DNA of 64,000 bases from Aliiglaciecola lipolytica. GTDB taxonomy: Bacteria; Pseudomonadota; Gammaproteobacteria; Enterobacterales; Alteromonadaceae. The stretch is from the NCBI RefSeq assembly GCF_018860635.1, contig NZ_JAHKPT010000025.1, positions 41,673 through 105,672 on the forward strand. The letters run 5' to 3'. The notes below the pieces were generated by a model. The model ran no database searches. It saw nothing but the letters and a program-made list of their open reading frames with translations, and had not been told where the DNA came from. Each line of letters starts with the position of its first letter. Position 1 is the stretch's first letter. Positions 50,101 to 57,229 of this stretch are shown here, piece by piece. A program made the translations under genes and the position numbers.

Positions 50101-50272
50101 TCACAAACTACATGGTGCATGTTTATATACCGGTGTCCCGATGCTGTTGGATTTGTGTGATGAATTAGAAACGGCCATAAAACTAGATGAATTTAGTATT
50201 GTGAAATTGCGACTTCCGTCGTTAATCCAAGAGGCAAAGAATGTCATAACCGACAGTGAAGCGTTCGCATAA
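47165..50272 (+). CDS. BarA-like hybrid sensor histidine kinase with 7TMR-DISM sensor
   Basis: A 1035-residue phosphorelay kinase. In order: signal peptide (1-22), periplasmic DISMED2 domain (about 40-160), seven membrane helices of the DISM type (about 180-385), a coiled coil, HisKA with His438 in NMSHEIRTPLNAI, an ATPase with DTGIGIS and GTGLGLVICQ, a degenerate receiver (about 665-775), a full receiver with Asp850 in LMDVQMPIMDG and an Hpt domain with His980 in VHKLHGACLYTG. The layout after the membrane part resembles BarA, which feeds UvrY/GacA. DISMED2 domains are thought to bind carbohydrates or similar ligands. No response regulator adjoins it. Confidence 0.92.
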   Translation: MHLLKSLVLGLFLITIGLPAFAQSTLQLINNEETTHLSDKVKVLAETDIQLSIDDVRQRRNEFIWHSSSNPNYGIHTGGLWLRTSLNRVSDIQEWVIDIGFAHMDRADFYLFAGDELIASNKQGKLSSAQFSRFPAFKVNLPLATPVDLYVRIESKSMQVIAPLDIQPYEKYMRMVFWDNLIWGLFYGGLLILALYNLILYLINRELSLLAFVGYILAVITWQFVWGGHSILLFPYEATLWLTSHMDLIFVLVGIASGIFTYMFLEAKRTAFKTAPFIKTNIGVLVTMGFCSLISLFPAAWQNAIVYLVTFFAIASFLVAGIESYSNKFNPARYFIAAWLVLIVSALVSMTSLTGFLPTNMFTTYCLHVGLFIQAGLFSIAMMDKSHNQLEREIQQATNDLRNNMEFIEEQNARLDIARKDAINASTIKSQFLANMSHEIRTPLNAILGFSKELIHTPLPVDKQEHVRIINSAADTLLNIVNDVLDVSKIEAGKLQLHNQPFCPNDVLEEMVSVMARSAHNKKLEFIYELTPLPEQLEGDAQRIKQILTNLLGNALKFTPSGHISLLVTGKLLPNNMYELNFNVEDTGIGISQDDRKKLFNAFSQIEDSTSRTYQGTGLGLVICQQLVHLMGGKITLTSDPGKGSCFRVTISTKILDKSEQFARNIGWAEKKVLLLDTDALTTNSASKMLENTGAKVTLAHSIKEFVTTKQDYDSLFVCLPESYLTTHVDILTQLTNVRISNLIILYSGDGISFDESHQVTKPTQLRLPLTLNKLASLTQTPIESHHNQIQQNLLELPKVKILAVDDMEMNLRLLSTWLNPSHLELSLAYSGEEAVNLCNQEDFDIILMDVQMPIMDGLQASRLIRKSQLNLGTPIIAVTAHALKEEQDRLLASGMDDYLPKPLDLEDLIVLIKRWCNTSSSATECSSVDWSMALKIANQDEAAAKDMLSAFVAELPDLITQIEDAWKITDKQTLKQLVHKLHGACLYTGVPMLLDLCDELETAIKLDEFSIVKLRLPSLIQEAKNVITDSEAFA

Positions 50273-50280
50273 AAGAAGTG

Positions 50281-51018
50281 TTAGTCAGGAAAAGTGCTAT
50301 TGACACTAGACAGGCAATCTCTTAATAAAACAACAAAGTCTTCACTGCTGCGGTCCAGTTCTCCCACTGAAATAAACACATCAAAACCTAAGCCAGCTCT
50401 CAATTTGGTCATTCGATTGGCTAACATTGCTGGTATGCCTTTAATGATTTTACCTTCGGGAGTTTTGAACGTATCGTTTTCAATTAATGTATTACTATAA
50501 CAACCGCCTCCAACGCACTGGTTATTTTGCAGTAGCAAAGGCCGTTGTTCTAGCAGTAAATTAGTTGCTAAACGAGGGGAAATGGAGCTCAGAAGTGGCT
50601 CATATTGTTTAATCTTAATCCCCACCATTCCTAAGTTTATTTGTTCTAAACCATGGCTAACTTTTGGTACATCGATACGCTGAATGTTTGACCATTCTAA
50701 TGACCATTTACCATGTCGATGATGGTACAAAATATGGGTTTTAGTGAGCTCAATACTGTGCACTGGCTCACGAACTTTAAACCAACCGATGAGCATAGTG
50801 ACGATGGAGGCACTTAGCGCAAAAACGCCGACTAAATAAAGCGAATGCGGCAGAAAAGCCAATAACATAATCGCCACAAACAAGGCGACTAAACCAATTA
50901 AAAAAGTGGTTAAACCATTTCGTTTTGCCACTCCTTTTATTTTAATACTGTGCAGCTCACTCTCGAAAGGTGCCTCGATGTCAGTAATATCTCGTTTAGT
51001 TTTTTCACTGCCAGACAT
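50281..51018 (-). CDS. hypothetical membrane protein, DUF2982-like
   Basis: A 245-residue protein with two membrane helices (about 36-57 and 62-82) followed by a PH-like cytoplasmic beta domain (EPVHSIELTKTHILYHHRHGKWSLEW, read in parts) and a region with CVGGGC. The pattern fits the DUF2982 family of Vibrio, Shewanella and Alteromonas, as far as I remember it. No function is known. It converges on the hybrid kinase with only 8 bases between stops. Confidence 0.65.
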   Translation of the reverse strand: MSGSEKTKRDITDIEAPFESELHSIKIKGVAKRNGLTTFLIGLVALFVAIMLLAFLPHSLYLVGVFALSASIVTMLIGWFKVREPVHSIELTKTHILYHHRHGKWSLEWSNIQRIDVPKVSHGLEQINLGMVGIKIKQYEPLLSSISPRLATNLLLEQRPLLLQNNQCVGGGCYSNTLIENDTFKTPEGKIIKGIPAMLANRMTKLRAGLGFDVFISVGELDRSSEDFVVLLRDCLSSVNSTFPD

Positions 51019-51063
51019 AAAAATACACTACCATCATAATTACACCCCATAGGATAATCAGCC

Positions 51064-51246
51064 TTAACCGTTGGCAGAAAACACAATCTGTATGAAACAA
51101 TCGTTTAATTGTTTTAAGCATAGTTCATTGCCATCACATCCGGTAACTTCAGCACCAATACCGCAGTTTAGACGAATTAAAAGCAGCAATAAACAAGTTA
51201 TAGCTATGCGCTTTAAGATACTCAGCCTTAACTGTAAGTCCTGCAT
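51064..51246 (-). CDS. possible small Cys-rich exported peptide
   Basis: A 60-codon frame with an N-terminal hydrophobic stretch (about 14-26) and five Cys in total, four of them in the following 35 residues. It begins 31 bases after the RND pump gene on the same strand, which would allow co-transcription. No clear ribosome site is visible and I know no family, so it may be spurious. Confidence 0.3.
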   Translation of the reverse strand: MQDLQLRLSILKRIAITCLLLLLIRLNCGIGAEVTGCDGNELCLKQLNDCFIQIVFSANG

Positions 51247-51277
51247 CTAAAACGAGCAGTTGAATCCACTGGTTGTA

Positions 51278-54200
51278 CTAGGTAGCCATAGCGGCAGTTT
51301 CTAGCGCAAATTTTCTTCCTCTGCGAATAGCTAAACGAGCGGCTACTATGGGAGTATAAATTAATGAGAGTATTACCGAAAAACCGACACCTCCGGCCAA
51401 CACAACAGCAAGCGGCGGCCAAAAGCTCCCTTCACTAAAAATTAATAATGGGATAAAGCCACCCACTGTTGTAAAGGTGGTGGAAAGGATATGGCGACTA
51501 CAGCTCATGGTCTCTTTTACAATAGCGTCAATATCGCCGAGTTTCGCTGCAGGATTAGCATTGATAGAGGCTATAACTACAATTGAACCATTTATTGCCA
51601 CCCCAATTAGCCCAGCACTGCCGAGCAACGGGTTAAAGCCAATGGGTAAACCTGATAACCATAAACTGAACATTCCTAACCCCACGGATAGAACTGCCAC
51701 AGAGGCGATTAAGGCTGCAAGTTTGACACTTCTAAAGGTTAAAATAAGGGTGGTTATCATCAGCACCAACAATACTGGCGCATAAGCGGCTAAGAGTCCT
51801 AAAGCTTCTTGCTGCTCATCAGCATCCCCAGCCAATTTGATTCGATAGCCCTTGGGTAATTCAAATCCTGACTCAGCCAGTTTGACTTGTAACAACTTAC
51901 TCGCGTCAACAGCAGTGGCATTAGGCATCAAATACCCTTCGATGATATTAACTCTTTCGCCATTTTTTCTGGTAATTCCAGCAATCGTAGAGGTGAACTT
52001 GAATTCCCCTAGCGCTGACACGGGTACCCACCGTTGTTGATTTGTTAATGTGTTAGTTAATAACGGAATAGCATTTAAACTATCAATATTATTGCGTTGC
52101 GATTCTGGCAGTCTAATTCGAATCGGTATTTCTTCGGTACCTTCTAAAATCGAACCTCCAACTTGGCCATCCAATGAAGCTTGAAGCTGGCTGGCAATAT
52201 CATTTAACGATAATCCGGCTAAAGCCGACTCATTGCGGGTTACATCTAAGATAAACTCAGGTTCGCCAAGGGTGATAGTGGCAATACTATTGGTGATCCC
52301 CGGTATTTGTGACATAACCAATCGCACCTGCTGGCCCAATTCTTCGATAACAGCTAAATCTGGACCGTATATTTCAACTCCAATAGGCGCGGAAATGGGC
52401 GGTCCTTGGCCAAACGCTTTGACTACAACCCTTGCCTGAGGAAACTCCTCATCTAAACTCAGTTGCAATTCAGAAATCAGCGCGGCTGCTGATGAAACCG
52501 AATCAGTAGTCACGACCGCTTGCGCAAAGTGAGCTGTATTATCTCGTTTCATCACCTGATTGTAATAAATTGAAGGTGTAGATGCGCCTACTAACCAAGT
52601 AACTTGATTCACACCTTGGTGTGAACGAATATGCTCATCCATCTGTTTAGCGACAGTTTCTGTAGTGTTTAACGAGCTACCTTCAGGTAACCACATTTGG
52701 ATTTCAAATTGATCTCGATCTGCACTGGGGAAAAAGACATTCCCTAACTGCCCAGCTAAAATAAATCCTGAAATAGGTAATGCAGTGGTTAACAATAGCC
52801 AAAGAATAGGGCGTTTAATCGCTTTACTAATAGTATTTTTATACCAATCAGTAAGCTCTTTGAATTGAATCCCGCCTTGATACCAAGCCTGCGGCCGCAT
52901 TTCGGAATCTGGTCTAGGTAAAAAACGAGCTGCCAATGACGCAATAACAGTGAGTGAGATAATCAACGAACCGATTAATGCCATCACGACGCTAATCGCA
53001 ATAGAGCTTATGAAATCACCAATATTGCCGGGTAGCAAAAAGATTGGCATAAAGCCTAAAATTGTGGTCAATGTGGAGGCTAAAAGCGGACTAAACAGGT
53101 GCTGAACACTTTTCACCAATGCATCTAATCGGGAATTCTGCCGATCTAATAAATTTGCCCGAATTTCGTCGGTAATTACAATGGCGTTATCTATCAATAA
53201 ACCAATAGCGATAATAATGCCAAATATCGACATTTGATGAATTTGTTCATTGAAAAAGTTTAGCGAAAAAAGTGTAAAAGCGGCACTAAGAGGTAAGGAG
53301 ATGCCGACAATCCAAGCAGAGCGAAAGCCCATGAACAGAAACACCACAACCATCACTACCAAACACCCCATCAACAGGTTTTGAGTGAGATCTAACAGCC
53401 TAGATTCAGTATATTGATTCTGTTCATAAATAATATCCGCTGCAACGCTACCTTGATACAGTGAATTAAAATCTTCGAGGGCTTCTTTACTGCTTTTTGT
53501 CCAGTTATCTACGCGCACAGTAGATTGCATTCGCGCCGCAACAAAGACTTTTTGCTGGCCGTTAACCAAGGCAATATCATTGGGAGGATCTTGCCATCCT
53601 CGGTATACTTTGGCGACATCCTGCACCCGCAAAAACTGTCCATTCGCTGATACTGACAATGGAATATTACGAATCACATCTAAGCTTGCCAATTCTTGCG
53701 CAACTTGAATACGAATATTTTGACTATTGGTTCGCACAACCCCAGCAGGCAACTTCGGATCTGCGTTTGCAATGAGTTGACTGACTTGTGGAACCGTTAA
53801 TCCCACACCAGACAATTTATGAGGATCAACTTCAACGACAATTTCTTCGTCTAACTCACCGTATATCCTAACAAGCTCGGTTCCAGGCACGTTTCTGAGT
53901 CGGTCGGCAACTTCATCGCTCATACGACTCAAGATTGACATCGGCGTTTGATAACCTTCAGGCGACCCCAACGCAACTAGCAACGTAAAGGATGTTGCGC
54001 CGCGCTTTTCATCTAGCTCCGGTTCCCCCGCTCCAGCAGGAAATAGCTGACTGGCATCGGCTATACTGTCGCGAATTTTTGAAAATATCTGTTCATTATT
54101 ACTGTTATCTACCCATGCCTGAAGTTCAATACTGATAACTGAAATACCGGCTCGAGAGGTGGAATTAATTTCTTTAATTTCGAATAGCTGACGCAGCTCA

Positions 54201-54436
54201 TCTTCAAGCACATCACTCACTAAGGCTTCTACCCGCTCGGCAGATGCGCCAGGATAAGGGGTAATAACCAACACGTTTCGTGTATCAATACGAGGATCTT
54301 CAAGTCGTGGCAACGAGGTAATAGCGGAAATTCCAGCCACTAATAAAATAATGATAGTGAGTGCTAATAAGTGACCATTACTAAAAAACTGGGTGTACCA
54401 AGGTCTAATAATATTGTTAGGCGAATTATGTCCCAT
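51278..54436 (-). CDS. RND-family efflux pump, inner-membrane transporter
   Basis: A 1052-residue resistance-nodulation-division transporter in the HAE/AcrB superfamily, with twelve expected membrane helices and two large periplasmic loops. TM1 (about 19-38) leads to SLPRLEDPRIDTRNVLVITPYPG-like text, typical of the subgroup found with TetR regulators in marine bacteria. The proton-relay helix TM4 reads LLIDNAIVITDEI, Asp-Asn in place of AcrB Asp-Asp, common in this branch. Its ATG lies 2 bases after the adaptor's stop, so translation is coupled. No outer-membrane TolC partner is present nearby. The substrate is unknown. Confidence 0.93.
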   Translation of the reverse strand: MGHNSPNNIIRPWYTQFFSNGHLLALTIIILLVAGISAITSLPRLEDPRIDTRNVLVITPYPGASAERVEALVSDVLEDELRQLFEIKEINSTSRAGISVISIELQAWVDNSNNEQIFSKIRDSIADASQLFPAGAGEPELDEKRGATSFTLLVALGSPEGYQTPMSILSRMSDEVADRLRNVPGTELVRIYGELDEEIVVEVDPHKLSGVGLTVPQVSQLIANADPKLPAGVVRTNSQNIRIQVAQELASLDVIRNIPLSVSANGQFLRVQDVAKVYRGWQDPPNDIALVNGQQKVFVAARMQSTVRVDNWTKSSKEALEDFNSLYQGSVAADIIYEQNQYTESRLLDLTQNLLMGCLVVMVVVFLFMGFRSAWIVGISLPLSAAFTLFSLNFFNEQIHQMSIFGIIIAIGLLIDNAIVITDEIRANLLDRQNSRLDALVKSVQHLFSPLLASTLTTILGFMPIFLLPGNIGDFISSIAISVVMALIGSLIISLTVIASLAARFLPRPDSEMRPQAWYQGGIQFKELTDWYKNTISKAIKRPILWLLLTTALPISGFILAGQLGNVFFPSADRDQFEIQMWLPEGSSLNTTETVAKQMDEHIRSHQGVNQVTWLVGASTPSIYYNQVMKRDNTAHFAQAVVTTDSVSSAAALISELQLSLDEEFPQARVVVKAFGQGPPISAPIGVEIYGPDLAVIEELGQQVRLVMSQIPGITNSIATITLGEPEFILDVTRNESALAGLSLNDIASQLQASLDGQVGGSILEGTEEIPIRIRLPESQRNNIDSLNAIPLLTNTLTNQQRWVPVSALGEFKFTSTIAGITRKNGERVNIIEGYLMPNATAVDASKLLQVKLAESGFELPKGYRIKLAGDADEQQEALGLLAAYAPVLLVLMITTLILTFRSVKLAALIASVAVLSVGLGMFSLWLSGLPIGFNPLLGSAGLIGVAINGSIVVIASINANPAAKLGDIDAIVKETMSCSRHILSTTFTTVGGFIPLLIFSEGSFWPPLAVVLAGGVGFSVILSLIYTPIVAARLAIRRGRKFALETAAMAT

Positions 54437-54438
54437 AA

Positions 54439-55602
54439 TTACAGCTTACCTTGATGAGAAGCCAATTCGCGCTCTTCACTGGCAGATGTTTGCGCTTCAA
54501 CAGCATTCACAATTTGCCCGGGAACGAGCCGATGCGCACCACTTACAACCATCCAATCATTCGCACTCAGGGGGCCACGCACATAGCTGTGTGTCTGACC
54601 AGCAAATAACACTTCAACAGAACGAGAAGTAACCGTTTGTTGCCCTTTACCTTGTACAGTAAACAATGTCCATAAGCCGCGAATACCGCTACTGAGCGCT
54701 TGTTTAGGCACCCAGACTCCAGATTCATCAACTTGCTTACTATAGGTCAATGCAATTAAATCCCCCGGCAACAAAGGATGTTGATTAGGTTCGATGGAAA
54801 AAATAACATCTATCGTGCGGGTATCCATTTGTCTGGTTTTAGCGATAGATTTAATGACCCCAGACAAATTGATGCCATTAGCAATTAACCTGTGTTTTTG
54901 GCCGACCGTTAATCCGAATGCTTGATCACTGGATAACGCGATTCGCGCATCATAAGCTGAAGATTGTTGTACCACCACCACTGGCTGACCGGCACTGACC
55001 ACTGTTGAAGGGTCAATGGGTCTGGATACGATAGTGCCCTCAAAAGATGCCTTTAATTCGGACTTTTCAAGTTCCACCAACAACGTATTAATCCGTGCTT
55101 GAGTTTGTTCAACCAGCGCCTTGGCCACTTGCGTGCTTTCATCAACTTCATTCAACCGTTGGGTAGACTCTAAATTCCTACTCACCAGTTCAGTCACCCG
55201 TTGTTGTGACTGTTTGGCTAAGCGCAAATCTGACTTAGCAGATTGCAACGCCGCTTCTAGCTCTTTCATAGACGCATCAAGTCGCTTGGTATCGAGCTTA
55301 GCAATCAGTTGCCCAGCAACAATGTGATCACCTTCATCCACCCAAATTTGCTGCACTTTTCCGGCTAGTTCAAACCCTAAATTTGATAGGTTTGCAGATT
55401 CCAACCGGCCATAAGCTAATTGCTGTTGTTGATAGTTATCTTGGGGTGAAAGTTTAACCACTTCCACCTGATGTATTTTTGCTTCTGAGGGCGGTGCAGT
55501 AACCTGCCCAGAACCTGCAGCGATCATTAATCCCACCACAGCCATGAGTGGCAATATAATTGCGATGGGAATTAGTAATGATTTAAACGATGGTTTATTC
55601 AC
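54439..55602 (-). CDS. RND efflux periplasmic adaptor (membrane fusion protein)
   Basis: A 387-residue HlyD/AcrA-type adaptor. The N-terminal membrane anchor (about 10-29) has no lipobox. The lipoyl half-motif GKVQQIWVDEGDHIVAGQLIAKLD, a long alpha-hairpin (about 105-180) and the beta-barrel domain follow, with VVVVQQSSAYDARIALSSDQAF after the hairpin. It bridges the pump to a TolC-like channel. First gene of the adaptor-pump pair and divergent from a TetR regulator, it is probably repressed by that protein. Confidence 0.92.
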   Translation of the reverse strand: MNKPSFKSLLIPIAIILPLMAVVGLMIAAGSGQVTAPPSEAKIHQVEVVKLSPQDNYQQQQLAYGRLESANLSNLGFELAGKVQQIWVDEGDHIVAGQLIAKLDTKRLDASMKELEAALQSAKSDLRLAKQSQQRVTELVSRNLESTQRLNEVDESTQVAKALVEQTQARINTLLVELEKSELKASFEGTIVSRPIDPSTVVSAGQPVVVVQQSSAYDARIALSSDQAFGLTVGQKHRLIANGINLSGVIKSIAKTRQMDTRTIDVIFSIEPNQHPLLPGDLIALTYSKQVDESGVWVPKQALSSGIRGLWTLFTVQGKGQQTVTSRSVEVLFAGQTHSYVRGPLSANDWMVVSGAHRLVPGQIVNAVEAQTSASEERELASHQGKL

Positions 55603-55674
55603 TGATCAAGCCTACTTAAGATTGTTATTTTGTCTAACACGGTTTTGTATTACTATAGAGATTAATATATAAAT

Positions 55675-55694
55675 ACTAGACCGTCCAGTTTAGT
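55675..55694. promoter_or_regulatory. candidate TetR operator between the efflux adaptor and tetR
   Basis: A 20-bp imperfect palindrome, ACTA-GAC...AGT-TTAGT, has 14 of 20 positions symmetric, with the outer four matching on both sides. It lies 33 bases from the regulator start and 72 from the adaptor start, in the only gap between the divergent genes, as expected for a TetR/AcrR-type repressor site. Confidence 0.6.
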
Positions 55695-55726
55695 AATTAA
55701 CTTTTAATTTAAACAAGAGTAAAAAA

Positions 55727-56389
55727 GTGTCGCAATCGAAATCCGAAGTAAAGTCTAATTGTATGAAAGTACAGACAAAAGTTGGCAGACCTAAAAGCGA
55801 AGAGAAGCGCGTTAATATTCTCTTGGCGGCAAGCGATTTATTTCTAAGTCAGGGATTTTCTTCTACGTCAATGGACCAAGTGGCTAAAAAAGCGGAAGTG
55901 TCTAAGCAAACGGTCTACTCTCATTTCAGCAATAAAGATGCATTGTTCACATCGGTTATTGCATACAAATGCGCCCAATATCAATTGGGCGAAGAACATA
56001 TGCGGGATGTTGAGCAGGATCCCACTGAAGCGTTACTAACCTATGGCAACCAGATAATTAACTTGTTACAAGATGAGCAGTCTATCGCCATGCATAGAGT
56101 AGTAATCGGTGAGATCACTACCAATCCTCGTGTAGCAGAACTGTTTTATATCGCAGGTCCACAGCACGGAATCGAAATTTTACGCGAATTTTTTCAACAA
56201 AATGTACACCTAAAATTAGACAAAGCTAACGCTGAATATTGGGCCTACACATTTTTTAATATGCTAAAAGGTGATTTTTACTTATCCAGCTTGTTGGGTT
56301 TACCCTTTACTAAGTCAGAAGCTAAGCAAACTGAATTAGTGACGCGAACGGTTACCCATATCATTCAGATGATCAGAGCTGAAAACTAA
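55727..56389 (+). CDS. TetR/AcrR-family transcriptional regulator
   Basis: A 220-residue repressor. The N-terminal helix-turn-helix spans about 28-75, with LFLSQGFSSTSMDQVAKKAEVSKQTVYSHF (in parts) as recognition region. The C-terminal ligand domain, with EHMRDVEQDPTEALL and WAYTFFNMLKGDFYLSSLLG, resembles the AefR/TetR_C_7 type. A GTG at 55727 gives the full frame; an ATG at 55763 is an alternative. It is divergent from the efflux genes, with the palindrome between, so it most likely controls them. Its stop overlaps that of the convergent RidA-like gene. Confidence 0.88.
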   Translation: MSQSKSEVKSNCMKVQTKVGRPKSEEKRVNILLAASDLFLSQGFSSTSMDQVAKKAEVSKQTVYSHFSNKDALFTSVIAYKCAQYQLGEEHMRDVEQDPTEALLTYGNQIINLLQDEQSIAMHRVVIGEITTNPRVAELFYIAGPQHGIEILREFFQQNVHLKLDKANAEYWAYTFFNMLKGDFYLSSLLGLPFTKSEAKQTELVTRTVTHIIQMIRAEN

Positions 56390-56823
56390 TTATTCGCATA
56401 AGCCCAGCACTCTAACTCTAACATCGATCCCATGGCTAACCCATCAGCTCCAAAAGCGCTGCGGGATGGCAATTTTTTAGGATTAAAATAAGTCACATAA
56501 ACTTTGTTGAAGTCACTCCATTTTTCGATATCTTCAATCATTACTGTACATTTAAACACATCATCCATAGTCAAACCGATCCCCTTCAATGTGGCATCAA
56601 TGTTTTTCATTACTTGGTGAGATTGGTCAGTGATATTGTCAGCCAGTTTACCATTTTCGTCATTCGCAATTTGACCGGACAAATATACGATATTATCAAC
56701 TTGGGTAGCTTGAGAAAAAGGCATATTTTCATTTGCTGAAGGGTAATACTTAACCTCAGCAAAACTATTAAAAAGAGTGCACGATAGTAAACTTAATATC
56801 CCGATTTTAGTCACTTTAAACAT
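56386..56823 (-). CDS. exported RidA/YjgF-family protein
   Basis: A 145-residue protein: a signal peptide (about 1-22, with LLSC as a poor lipobox) followed by a RidA-like domain of normal length. VDNIVYLSGQIANDENGK, DDVFKCTVMIEDIEKWSDFN and LPSRSAFGADGLAMGSMLELE are typical, and the Arg and Glu needed for imine hydrolysis appear to be kept. Cytoplasmic RidA hydrolyses enamines/imines from PLP enzymes; why an exported copy exists is unclear. It converges on tetR, with the two stop codons overlapping. Confidence 0.82.
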   Translation of the reverse strand: MFKVTKIGILSLLSCTLFNSFAEVKYYPSANENMPFSQATQVDNIVYLSGQIANDENGKLADNITDQSHQVMKNIDATLKGIGLTMDDVFKCTVMIEDIEKWSDFNKVYVTYFNPKKLPSRSAFGADGLAMGSMLELECWAYANN

Positions 56824-57229
56824 ATCTAAGTTTTCCTTTTCACGATTTTTTAGTTGTATTGTTGAGGATTATTAAGCAATCCGAAACTTTGACATGCTAA
56901 GCTGTGATAGATACAAACAGCCTGATATTTGCATATATCCGTTTGCCTAAGAGCTGCTTTTTTGTTGGTTTTAACGAAGCTCACCATCGAGTCTCCCACA
57001 ACCCAAAAATCGGTTCAAGAAAGATAAATCTAAATACGCTAGATTACGTATTTAATTAGATTAACTGGCTAAGCTGCCTTTCCGTCTGATTGCCTTGGGT
57101 GGGCGTTTTGCTGAATGTAAAAGTAAGTTATTTTCAGGGTTAATCAGTATTTGAGACTAAAATAGTTTGGTGGCACTGTGCTATGCCACACTTAACTAAG
57201 TTAACATTTAGGTTAAAAGTGGTACTTTA
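56824..57229. other. gap upstream of the metalloprotease gene
   Basis: 406 bases between the divergent RidA-like and protease genes. It contains a perfect 8-bp inverted repeat, TAAATACG/CGTATTTA, at 57031-57054 and a 6-bp one, GTGGCA/TGCCAC, at 57170-57189, about 40 bases before the protease ATG. Either may be a regulator site or RNA hairpin. I see no gene or RNA I can name. Confidence 0.45.

Noticed and set aside
51228..51422. Minus-strand frame overlapping the end of the RND gene
   Set aside because: Lies in another frame of a clear coding region and has no independent support.
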